The translations under genes and the position numbers were made by a program. Below the pieces are notes generated by a model, which ran no database searches, had not been told where the DNA came from, and saw nothing but the letters and a program-made list of their open reading frames with translations. Below, in pieces: positions 54,049 through 64,000 of a stretch of 64,000 nt of DNA. Position 1 is the first letter of the stretch. The number at the start of each line of letters is the position of its first letter. This stretch comes from Lumbricus rubellus (Eukaryota > Annelida > Clitellata > Crassiclitellata > Lumbricidae): NCBI GenBank assembly GCA_945859605.1, contig OX243822.1:8347356-8411355 (forward strand), in the 5' to 3' direction.

Positions 54049-55953
54049 CAGTGTTTAATCTAGTCCCCCTCCGCTGGGGGGGGAATTCAGGTTTCTGGGG
54101 GGGGAGACAATCGAGCGTCCGAAGGACGCTCGTGAGGCGCGTAGCGCCGAGACCGGTAGGGGGAGGGGTATGGGGAGGGGGATGTTCCCCTCCCCATCAG
54201 AAACTTTTTGAATTTACACATTGCAATGGTAGCATTTTAAGGTGTCATCTTAACAAAATACCTGTACTTTTTCAGAGCCTCATCAGAAACTTTTTGAATT
54301 TCCACATTGCAATGGTAGCATTTTATGGTGTCATCTTAACAAAATACCTGTACTTTTTCAGAGCCTCATCAGAAACTTTTTGAATTTCCACATTGCAATG
54401 GTAGCATTTTATGGTGTCATCTTAACAAAATACCTGTACTTTTTCAGAGCCTCATCAGAAACTTTTTTAATTTCCAAATTGCAATGGTAGCATTTTATGG
54501 TGTCATCTTAACAAAATACCTGTACTTTTTCAGAGCCTCATCAGAAACTTTTTGAATTTCCACATTGCAATGGTAGCATTTTATGGTGTCATCTTAACAA
54601 AATACCTGTACTTTTTCAGAGCCTCATCAGAAACTTTTTAATTTCCAAATTGCAATGGTAGCATTTTATGGTGTCATCTTAACAAAATACCTGTACTTTT
54701 TCAGAGCCTCATCAGAAACTTTTTGAATTTCCACATTGCAATGGTAGCATTTTATGGTGTCATCTTAACAAAATACCTGTACTTTTTCAGAGCCTCATCA
54801 GAAACTTTTTGAATACCCACATTGCAATTGGTAGCATTTTATGGTGTCATCTTAACAAAATAATTGTACTTTTCAGTGCTTATAAGAGTGGACCAAGACT
54901 TCAATAAATATAAGCAACACTTAACAAATATTTGGGGGGGGGGGCTATTTCCACACTGTAATGGTACCCTTTAAGGTGCCATTTTAGCAAAATAACTCCA
55001 TTAGACTATTCAGTACTGATAAAAATGTGTTTTAGGATTCAATATAATATATTATTATCATTACAATAAAAATATCTTTATGTATCGAGTTCAGCAGCTC
55101 AGTTCTCCAGTTGCTGAGTTATTCTAATGAATAAATGCAGACATGAATATAGTAGCAAGCCTATATAAGCAGACTTTTCGGCCCTATATCAGTTTAACCC
55201 TATTTCCCAAGATGGTCCTGAATTGCTGACCAGGACATACTTTCTGAAATCATATTTAATGGTACACAAACCTACCGGTACCAAGAACTAATAAACTACC
55301 CGTACCAAATTCAGGAAGCCATGTGTAGTAATGATGTTGTTTTTAGGTTTTACTATAATTATGTGTTCAAATAATAGGACCAAACATTTTGAAATTTTAC
55401 TGTTTAAAATTTAAAGGATACCACTGGTGAGAAGTCATTCAGTTGTACAAAAGTAGTATTTTGTACAAATATAGGCAGTAAGTTATTCTCATTTTAGCAG
55501 GAGTTTGTCATATATTATAATAGCAAATAACATTATAACCATGCACTAACCATATAATAATTAATAGTATTACAGTATATTATAACAGTTCACGTAATAC
55601 GATGATCAATGTAAACAGCAACTAAAAGCTATTATCATTTTGTCAAATTTTTCTGGAGGGGATATCATATCTGTTTTTAGTTGTGCAAAAATAGTGTTTA
55701 TACAAATATATACAGTAAGTTACTAAGTTATTTTCATTGCAACATGATAGTATCATATAAAATAATAGTGAATAATGTCATTATATACATATAATAGTGA
55801 ATAACATCACGGTATATTATAACACTGCATGTAAAACAATGATGAAAACAGTAACTAAAAACCAATATCATTTTGTCAAATTTTTCTGGGGGGGGGAAAT
55901 GTCAATCCTGGGGGGGGAAAGTTCCCCCCCAGAGACGTCTAGATTAAACACTG
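54049..55953 (-). mobile_element. E9 element, copy 3 (complete, 1905 bp)
   Basis: Same length and nearly the same sequence as 39611-41515, opposite orientation. Both ends are intact. The two flanks do not match each other (ACTTTACATT-type left, GCGAGTGAG right). However, the right flank is the exact complement of the 9-mer following copy 1 (CTCACTCGC). Confidence 0.95.
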
Positions 55954-56200
55954 GCGAGTGAGCAAGAAAGAGTGAGAGAGTGGTCAAATTACTCAGAGGG
56001 ATAAGATAGAGCGCGAGAAGATGGGCAGACGCACAGACAGAGATAGAAACACAGACAGACAGGGTCGGTGTTTAAGAAATAGGAGGGATAGAAACCAGAG
56101 AAAAAGATAGACAGACAGACCGGGAGGGATGGAGGGAGGATCTGGGAGACAGATAGTGAAGTGAGCGACAAGCAGAGACACGGAGATGCAGAGATTCGCT
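55954..56200. repeat. GA/CAGA-rich simple sequence
   Basis: GAGTGAG, (CAGA)n and AGGGAGG runs, the reverse-complement type of the tracts at 19028-19157. Confidence 0.85.
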
Positions 56201-56356
56201 TCAACTAAGATTTGAACTCTGTAATAGGACTGAACCTTTATACGCACGTATCTTCTGGCTCACCGAGTGACTGAGGCAATCTATCAAACTGAACGTCCTA
56301 TAGAAAACTGTTGCCATGCACTGCCGTCTACGGCTGTCTGGACGCATGGACACATT

Positions 56357-56390
56357 GGACGGTCGTCCATGCAGTCATGGACGACCGTCC
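56357..56390. repeat. 15-bp perfect hairpin, 4-nt loop
   Basis: GGACGGTCGTCCATG, loop CAGT, CATGGACGACCGTCC. Related GGACGGTGTCC and GGACGCCGTTC words follow within 80 bp. Confidence 0.9.
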
Positions 56391-56649
56391 TGTCAGTGCT
56401 GGTCAAATAAGTTATAGGACGGTGTCCTGCCTCAAAAATAAGTGCCAGGACGCCGTTCATGACCGTCGTGCCACACTTTAAGCACTGCTCGCGCGACGGA
56501 AAGATCATCGAAAATGGAAAATCTTAAGGGCACTGCGCAGGTATTCATTTTTCAATGCCTTTGTTGTGTTCTTGTTGTGTACATGTATCATGGACAATAA
56601 TAATTATTATGATCACTTGTCTTATCTGATATTGGGCATATAGCATAAT

Positions 56650-56942
56650 GTGGGGAGGTTGCAGAGGGTTGATTTGTCCCAGACCTTGACCTTTTTAGGC
56701 CTAGGGCTTTGCCATCATGCTGACGCATTAACTAGATGTGGTTTTATAACACGGATGCTATTCAAGTGACCTTAATTTTTATTGCTGTTTTTTTTAATGT
56801 GGGGAGGTTGCAGAGGGTTGATTTGTCCCAGACCTTGACCTTTTTAGGCCTAGGGCTTTGCCATCATGCTGACGCATTAACTAGATGTGGTTTTATAACA
56901 CGGATGCTATTCAAGTGACCTTAATTTTTATTGCTGTTTTTC
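56650..56942. repeat. Tandem duplication, 2 x 149 bp
   Basis: The unit beginning GTGGGGAGGTTGCAGAGGGT occurs at 56650 and 56799 with essentially no differences. It is either very recent or an assembly artefact. Confidence 0.9.
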
Positions 56943-57158
56943 TTTTTTCTCCCAAATGGTTCCATAAATGTATGTTAGGTTTTTTTAGTTGTATAGGCCT
57001 ACTGTGATTATAGAAATTGCATATTTCGATTTTTGTATGAATGTACACGCCATGTTATGTTCTCATATAATGTTCCCGCAGTGCGTTTGCAGGCGGTTCA
57101 ATAAAGTACATACTTACTTACTTACTTATCAGTCCTATATATATATTATACACACACA

Positions 57159-57616
57159 TCTATATAAATAAAAATGAAACTTTCCAATAGTTCGTAACAC
57201 TAACACGCCGAAAGTTACGCACCGATTGTTTTGAAAATTTACCAAAACCTTCCATTCCAATAGCACCGTGTCTTAAGATTTTTTTCCCGAAAAAAGCACA
57301 ATCTTTTCCACAAAAAGTGAACTTTGCAATCTGTTCGACCGCCATTTGCAAATTCAACAAAACAGCCAGATTTCAGAAACGCGTTGTCTCCAAACACAGC
57401 AGACGAAACATGAATGAGGTCGCGTGCTGTGACGTCATAAGCGAGTCGCATATTAATTTCCGAAAGCGGCCTTTCATCATTATTGGACTCTCTCCGATGT
57501 CAGGAATGGACGGTGTGACGGAGGAAAGGAGCGGAGGGAGCGGGACAAAGAGGGAGGGGAGGGGAGGGGAGGGGAGGGGAGGGGAGGGGAGGGGAGGGGA
57601 GGGGAAAGGAGGGGAG

Positions 57617-57667
<51 letters not shown>

Positions 57668-57720
57668 GGAGGGGAGGGGAGGGGAGGGGAGGGGAGGGGA
57701 GGGGAGGGGAGGGAGGGGAG
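57159..57720 (+). mobile_element. Helitron-like element, 5' part
   Basis: A|TCTATATAAATAAAAATGAA start at 57159, matching the 5' end of 34320-34927 for about 190 bp. The interior runs into (GGGGA)n and (GGGACA)n tracts (57555-57720). No CTAG terminus is found, so the 3' end is lost or lies in the low-complexity DNA. Confidence 0.6.
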
Positions 57721-57877
57721 AGCAAACCTCAGCAAAGTAGTTAAGCCATTTAAATGTGATAATGAAACTGTGCATGTATCCGCGCTAGGAGTATTTCAAG
57801 ATGTGTTGGTTAGTATGCAGCTGGTCAGGAAAAGGTTCTCAGGATGGCACATTTTCACAATGTGCTATGATATTAAC

Positions 57878-58174
57878 TGGCCTAGTTAGCTACACCGGTA
57901 AGCGAGAGCGGCATACGTCTGTTGGTTGCAACGGACTGCGGTTCAAGCCCCGGGCAAGTGGCAGTTGACATTCAGATATAATTATAGATATCTTGAATTA
58001 GCACATATGCATGGGACGCGGTGGCGCAAGCTGCTGCGGAGTGACCTTGGGCAAGTTGCTCACCCATCATTGTCTGTGGGGAAGGCAACGGGAAAACACC
58101 TCACTCATCTCATCCCAGTGGCGTAAAGCCAATGAACCTGCCTTCGGGCAGAGAACCATCAGCATCATCATCAT
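57878..58174 (+). mobile_element. SINE with ATC tail, TSD CTATGATATTAAC
   Basis: The 13-bp flank at 57865-57877 is repeated at 58175-58187, and the other duplication arm has a single copy (empty site near 51535). GGTTCAAGCCCCGG at about 57942 is a B box. The 3' end is (ATC)n. Insertion followed the duplication. Confidence 0.85.
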
Positions 58175-58445
58175 CTATGATATTAACATTTGTTCCTGCT
58201 CATTGGAGTCGGCTCTTTCCATTTGACACGTTCTTCGTTTTTATTTACTGTTACCTGAAGCACATTTTTTCGCTGTCTTAAAACTACTTTCTTTTCTCTG
58301 GGTCTTTTGCACTGGGAGTGCCTCTGATTGGTGTGCACTGTGCGAGGTGTTTTGTAAATTTATAGATACAATGTGATAGGTGCATTATTGAAATCGTGCA
58401 AAGTTTATGTTAAGGTGAATTTGCTGTTTGCTTTGCACACGCTTT

Positions 58446-58700
58446 AAAGTGGGGTGCGGTGGTGTAGTTGGTATGTTCATTGCCTTGCAGCCGGAGGGTT
58501 GCAGGTTCGAATTTACCTCATGCCGCCTCGTAGGAGCCTTTGGCAAGTCCTTCACTCGCAATTGCTCTGCGCTTTGACGTGAAACTCCAATTCAGTGTTC
58601 GCGCTGTAGTCAGACTGAGTAGGGAAAATCTTTAAGAGGCGCTATAACAAGTGCACATACAAAGTTTAATGCAACATCATGTCTTTTTCGGGTTGAGCCG
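58446..58700 (+). mobile_element. tRNA-derived SINE (in duplication arm 2)
   Basis: GTGGGGTGCGGTGGTGTAGT, then GTTGCAGGTTCGAATTT (B box), then a body and GAGGCGCTATAACAAG tail. It is the paralogue of the SINE at 51000-51275. Confidence 0.75.
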
Positions 58701-59150
58701 ACCATGTGGTATAGCCTTTCGTCTGACCTGCTTTGTTCATTTTTGCTAGAGACTATATACATACATGTTATACCATTTACAAGCATCTGAAAACTGTTCT
58801 TTGTAGCCGGAATTGGACTGTAGTTATGTTGGAGTTTAGTAGTTATCTTGGAGGGTCAGTATTTAACAGCTCTCTGAATGAAAGATTGCAGTATGATTTG
58901 GATGGTCATGAAATCTTTTGTAACTGTGTTCTGCCATAATTTTTCTCTGTTTACGGTGCAAATTATTATAGTAAAAATTATATGAGTTTTAATAAAATAA
59001 TAATAATAAATAAATAATTATAATATTTGAAATAATAATTGATTATTGTATAAAAATAATACTAATAAATTATTATAATAATAAAATGTTGATCCTGATT
59101 TAAAGGGCGCTATATAAATCTTTTGTAACGAATGAATAAATGAATCATAG

Positions 59151-60169
59151 AAGGTCATCATTTACGTTAAATTCGCTGTACAATGTTTTTTCTATATTCT
59201 TGGAATGTATGTATGCATTGCATGTATGGTACTTGTATCTGTGTAGGTTGGTAAGCTTATGTATCTACCATAACTTTTGTTTTACATTTCAATTTCTATT
59301 TCGTAGTCATGTGTTTGTATATTGTATAACCACCTGAGCAATATGTAAAATATGTGCAATGTTGATAAATTTCTAAGATAAATTCAATACACTGGACAAA
59401 GACAATCTTAGGCATGTAATTTTTTCATTTGATTAATTGCTTTTTGTACGCTACCTGATAGTGGTGTGTCTATCAGTTTTTGTTACCATTTGGCCTAAGC
59501 AAATAATTATTATAATAGTTTATATAGGACCTTTTATTAGGAAACTTTCCAAAGCACTGAAGTGTGGCTATAAAAGAAGTATAATATAGGATCTATTTAT
59601 TTGAGGAATAAATTAGGCTATTAAAACATAATGTTAACCTGCCTACATCATACATGAATTCATACTCCTGGTGATGTAAGCCTTATACGTACTCATTTGA
59701 AACGGGGAGGGGTCCTTTGAACCTCGATAATAATGTGTCAATTATTGGCCTTCAAATGAGCCATAATTATCAGACGAATAAGCATAGGCCTACTACTGGG
59801 AGACGCATGGCTGTGGGAAGGTGTGATTTTTATGCCTGGTTTGGCATAGCCTACACAACACAATTAGGCCTAAACGCTTGTATTTGCAGATATGGCTCTT
59901 TTTAATCGAGGCACTGGTTTCTTAAACGTAAACGTCGATGATCGATCTAGGCCTATGTAGGCTATTTCCAGCTTCGTTCAGGTAGCCTACTCAATGTAAC
60001 CTATTCATCTGTGCTTGCAAAAATTTAATATGCTTTTGATTTGAGCATCTTATTTAATTTCCATATTGATATTTACCCAAGATCATTCATTCATTCATTC
60101 ATTTCAAGAATTTATATAGCGACTCTTCAGAAATCCACTCAGAAGCGCAAGATTGATGATGGCAAGATC
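59151..60169. other. Non-coding, AT-rich
   Basis: CATTCATTCATTTCAAGAATTTATATAGCG at about 60085-60115 is another SINE/L2-type tail, shared with 50610 and 59105. Nothing else recognised. Confidence 0.4.
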
Positions 60170-60369
60170 NNNNNNNNNNNNNNNNNNNNNNNNNNNNNNN
60201 NNNNNNNNNNNNNNNNNNNNNNNNNNNNNNNNNNNNNNNNNNNNNNNNNNNNNNNNNNNNNNNNNNNNNNNNNNNNNNNNNNNNNNNNNNNNNNNNNNNN
60301 NNNNNNNNNNNNNNNNNNNNNNNNNNNNNNNNNNNNNNNNNNNNNNNNNNNNNNNNNNNNNNNNNNNNN
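60170..60369. other. Assembly gap (200 N)
   Basis: Placeholder gap of unknown real size. Confidence 0.99.
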
Positions 60370-60482
60370 GGCTTGTATATAACTGAGCAGTGTTGAATTC
60401 TGTTGAATTGTAGAAAAATAACTGAGGGGTTAGACCGCACGTTGATTTATGTGTAGTTGGGGGTGCACAATGAAGACTTTAA

Positions 60483-61463
60483 CCCTCGGGCTACCAGGGG
60501 GGGGGGGGGTGGTATCCACCCCCCCTAGGTTTTTTCCAAATAAAACTTTTTTCGTTTGGAATAAAATTTTGACGTTTTAGGTAGCTGTAGAGGATTCATT
60601 TGCACACATTTTGAGCTAAAATGTGTGATGATATACCATACCATTCAAAAGTTATACCCGATATACCCGAGGCACCAGGGGGGGTGGATACCACCCCCCC
60701 TTAGATTATCGGCTGTATCTTATCCGTCCTTTGACATGAAGAGACACCAATCACACCATTCTGTAGAGGGATTGTGGGGCTACATTGTGGTGGTCACGGA
60801 GTTGTCTTTGGACAACCGGAAGTGCTCAAAATAAATTAAAATATATAAAAAGGTGTTTTATTTTTATAAACTTTTCATGTTTTTCCTATTAAAAATTATT
60901 CATAATTTATTTTTCAAGAGAAGTAAATTATGCCATTCTGTAGAGGGCATTTAGGGCTATTTTTTGATACTAAATAATATGACATTTGATGACCGGAAGT
61001 GCTCAAAATAAATTTAAATGTGTGAAAATGTTAGGTTTTTTTTACAACGTAAACCGATAAGTCTGCGTAAACGTTTTTCAGCAGCTAATACATGTTTTTT
61101 TCGTTTTATTGTAATTAAAACTAACTTATTACTAGTTTTTATAGTTGGATATTGGACTTTATTATATTGAACTATTTTTAAATAAATAAATTATGTTAAA
61201 AACACACAGAATCTAATATTTTGCTTATGCGAAAGTATGCATTTTGTGAAATCGACGGGTGCCTACGGAAAAAAATTCATAATTCCGGGGTGCTTTAATA
61301 TATTTCAAACCTAAATATACCAATTTGTGCAGAAATGAATGCTGAATCCATTGATGTATTACAAGTTATGATATCTCAAACCAAACCCAAAATCCAGGGG
61401 GGGTGGTAACCACCCCCCCCCCCTTGGTAGTCAGTGTTACAAAAAAGCTTGGTAGCCTGAGGG
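60483..61463. mobile_element. piggyBac-type MITE, TSD TTAA
   Basis: TTAA|CCCTCGGGCTACCA on the left and TGGTAGCCTGAGGG|TTAA on the right: TTAA duplication and CCCT-starting inverted ends as in piggyBac. Subterminal GGGGGGGTGGTA.CCACCCCCC palindromes occur three times (about 60498, 60678 and 61397). No transposase. Confidence 0.88.
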
Positions 61464-61467
61464 TTAA

Positions 61468-62330
61468 TATGGAGTCTCAACCTCACGACAATTTTCAACC
61501 TGCATGATAAAAACCTATAGTTGAAGACTGTGTAACCTAGGCCGCAATTAGGCCTATTGGTACGGTATATAACTTTGTGGGGGTGGATTGCGAACTCCCC
61601 GGACAAAATTCTACGCCTAGAACTGTTGACCACCAGTGTGAGAATTGTGGAAAAATAACTGGGTTCTGGCTTATGATCAATTTGGAATTTTGGTGTAAAA
61701 ACAGACTTTACTATGGGGCTTTACGAAAGACTGGGGTGGGTAAAACCCCGACGCCCTTGGCAATTCTCACCCTGGACATCCCTGCCTCTTCTGTTTTCCA
61801 TATATAGAACATCCACTAAGCTCGCTGCTCCTTGTTCATGACTAGGCATACACCAGTTTTCTCCAAGGTTCAGAACGTACCACTTAGGTTTATCAGGCTC
61901 TGTCACGTGATCTGTTGCTTGATTCCAATTTCCACGGTTGCCGAAGGGCTAAATGTCACGAGATTGGTCCCCACCCCGAATTTCCCCACAATTATTGTCA
62001 TTCCCTATAATTGTGCGCCTTCTACACTTGACCTGCACTCGTAAATTTAACTCACAACCGTAGTTGTGACTCCAAGGTCTCAAAAATAATTTATATTTAT
62101 GAAGCCGCTCTAAGAATAAGCACAGGGCAGTATCATATATCTTATCCACGAGCACTGATGTAGAGCCTACCTCGTGACACCCCAGCACGGTCACGCGGAT
62201 AAGCCTATGGCCTATTGCTTGTTTCTGTTAACCGACACTTTACGATTTCAGCGATGATTAGTGTCACCCTCCTCCTTTCTCCAGCCTAGAGACTGGCAAT
62301 GCGAAGTACGAGCAGTGGCGGAGTTTGTCA
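61468..62330. other. Non-coding, nothing recognised
   Basis: Several chance frames of 60-85 codons without domain character. Confidence 0.4.
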
Positions 62331-62389
62331 CGCGAAGGGCGAAACTATAGTATCCGGGAAAGAAGGACACTATCCTTAATAGTCTAATA

Positions 62390-62570
62390 CTAACCCTAAC
62401 CGACCCTCACGACGCCTGACCTGAGCCTTCACCGACCCCCCACGACGCCTAACCTGAGCCCTAACCGACCCTCACGACGCCTAACCTGAGCCCTAACCGA
62501 CCCTCACGACGCCTAACCCGAGCCCTAACCGACACTCCCGACGCCTTACCTTACCCTCACCGACACGCCG
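62390..62570. repeat. Minisatellite with embedded CCCTAA
   Basis: About five units of CGACGCCTAACCTGAGCCCT plus AACCGACCCTCA, 32 bp each, with small differences. Single or partial units occur near 3960 and 41620. Confidence 0.9.
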
Positions 62571-62823
62571 GTCCCCGATGCTGTAGTTATGTCACGCGAA
62601 GATCTGAAGAGAGTTAGATATCCAGTGGTTGAAAGCCGTTGAGCAGAAATTCAGCTTTGAGGGATTCCAAGCAGAGATAGAGCTGCAATGGTGGGAAATA
62701 TCATTCCTTGAATGCTTCAGCGTGTAATGCACGACAGCATTATCAAATTGACGCCGTGGAAATTCTCTGATAACTATTCATGCGTAGAATGCTGCGGTCT
62801 GAGATTAATTCAGCATCGTTGCC

Positions 62824-62837
62824 GTAACCATGACAAC
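62824..62837. promoter_or_regulatory. RFX X-box-like site 1
   Basis: GTAACCATGACAAC matches the imperfect inverted repeat GTNNCC-AT-RNNAAC bound by RFX factors. Confidence 0.45.
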
Positions 62838-62901
62838 CATTGTCCTCACCGTTACGGCTATTAATAGAGCACGGGTCCTAGATTGGAGAGTCGGTCGACG
62901 C

Positions 62902-62915
62902 GTTGCTATGGCAAC
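62902..62915. promoter_or_regulatory. RFX X-box-like site 2
   Basis: GTTGCTATGGCAAC differs from the perfect X-box palindrome GTTGCCATGGCAAC at one base. Confidence 0.5.
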
Positions 62916-64000
62916 GATCGCCTCGCAGACTGGTTTCCTGCTCGCCATGAAGGTGCTTTAGCCAGTAAGATAGCGATTTGCTTAATTTCGGTATCCTGCG
63001 CATACATATATACAGGTTCAGATGCCTACATTGGCGAGCTCTACAAGTAGCTTTCACAAGTATTTCAACATGCGCCAGATATATCTAGCTAGCCATTGCT
63101 CAGCGAAATATACTGACGCACTTAGTCTGTATTGTCAAATTTAAATGTATAAAAATTGCAAATGAAAAGATCCTAACAGTCACCGACGGTCATGGGGATA
63201 CAGCCGACAAATCCACAGATTCTTACGTTTAGAACCTGCAAAGTCCAGAGGGTGTATGTAGCATTCTATGTTACGGAGTGGCTGACCTGTAATTTAGTTA
63301 GGGGGTGACCTTATCGTTGTGACATTTGACGGTGGACACAACTAGCCCAGCATGGCCGAGCTGGGACGTGAGGTTATTTTGATAACTTTAGGTAAAGCCA
63401 TAACTTTCTATCTACCGTCTGGTTGCTTTCTCAATCAAAAAAACTGTCTATGAGAGTGGGAATCATCATAATCGTGAGATCACATCGGCTAAACTGTCAC
63501 TATAAAGAAAGCTAACTTGTGAATAATAATTAATATTCCTTCATTGAACAATCCGGTTGACAGACCGCATCCGCGGTTGCATGTGAATTGTGAATTATTT
63601 CGATTGCATAACCGTACAGTTATGCAATTGAAACATTTCAGAGGGACACAAATCACAGAAGACATAATAAATCTTAACTACTAGCAGAACAGACAGCCTG
63701 GAAGTTCGAGAGAATTCGACGGTGGATCTCTTAGCGGGGACCTCGACGAAGAGAGGAAACGCGCCTTGACGAACATCGGATCTTCACAACGTATGACGGC
63801 CTGACCTTTAACCTCATCGACCCCGGGGTTGACCCTTCAGCCGTTCCATCTCGCCCCTCTCTCCTCTAGACCGAATCTCGCTCGACTGCTGCTTGGAAAC
63901 GCCGGCTGAGACAGAAGCAGTTCTTCCGCGTTTGCGCGTCTCCGCTGGATGTCGTTATTCCCTCCCGACTTCCGGTCTTCGTGTTGTTCCGATTCGGGGG

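Larger units (their letters stand above)
57745..59150 (-). repeat. Inverted segmental duplication, arm 2
   Basis: Reverse complement of 50602-51650, with one extra SINE (57878-58174) and an AT-rich expansion (58980-59080). Confidence 0.85.
62580..64000. other. Unassigned region, possibly near a promoter
   Basis: No long frame or repeat. CpG content rises after 63700. Two X-box-like sites lie at 62824-62837 and 62902-62915. It could hold the 5' flank of a gene beyond the window, but nothing proves this. Confidence 0.35.

Noticed and set aside
63718..63760. Resemblance to 5.8S rRNA (CGGTGGATC, TCTTAGCGG words)
   Set aside because: Only short words match, in the wrong order, and no extended 5.8S sequence or flanking 18S/28S is present.

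Overview
This is eukaryotic, transposon-dominated DNA from a metazoan. The animal is probably a marine invertebrate deuterostome such as an echinoderm or hemichordate. Three things suggest this: a split gene of the XK-related (XKR) membrane protein family with conventional GT/AG introns, a Gmr1-type Ty3/gypsy retrotransposon (a group described from deuterostomes), and a very frequent TAGGCCTA-type palindrome in non-coding DNA. The organism call is inference. Two runs of exactly 200 N (17692-17891 and 60170-60369) are scaffold gaps of unknown true size.

Host genes. The main one is XKR-B on the minus strand. Its four exons (38410-38996, 27998-28218, 25386-25761, 24721-24949) join in phase to give 470 aa. 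The protein starts with a caspase-type DEVD motif at residues 6-9, a position that recalls C. elegans CED-8. A paralogue, XKR-A, lies on the plus strand with only its second and third exons visible (7475-7695 and 17277-17649). Its first exon is absent from the window and its last exon would fall at the N gap. The paralogues share intron sequence, including the same hAT-type insertion, so they arose by segmental duplication after that insertion.

Layout. 0-6.3 kb: a folded-back Tc1/mariner remnant, a Ty3/gypsy pol end followed by an LTR and a gag-like start, Helitron-like and LINE debris, and a hAT MITE. 6.4-17.7 kb: XKR-A, whose intron 2 holds a nest of insertions (hAT, then LINE, then Gmr1-like LTR element, then a short GAT-tailed element). 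17.9-24.4 kb: a partial copy of a 1.9-kb repeat-bearing TIR element (called E9 here), a solo LTR, and a DNA transposon with an intact 783-aa transposase-like ORF. 24.7-39.0 kb: XKR-B, with hAT, Helitron-like, SINE-like and LINE insertions in its introns. 39-50 kb: a second E9 copy (complete), several MITEs with clean target duplications, LINE fragments and a hAT element with minisatellite. 50.6-59.2 kb: an inverted segmental duplication, an RTE-like LINE and a third E9 copy (complete). 60.4-64 kb: a piggyBac-type MITE, a TTAGGG-containing minisatellite, and about 1.4 kb with no recognised gene but two RFX X-box-like sites.

Structural story. E9 copies 1 and 3 are in opposite orientation and 35 kb apart, and they carry the two halves of one 9-bp target duplication (CTCACTCGC). 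This is what recombination between inverted copies leaves after flipping the DNA between them. Undoing the flip would turn two inverted duplications (XKR-A/XKR-B and 50.6/57.7 kb) into direct, tandem-like ones. The strongest candidates for something new are this inversion signature, the intact transposase-like ORF with its imperfect terminal inverted repeats, the N-terminal DEVD in XKR-B, and the SCAN-like gag of the Gmr1-type element.
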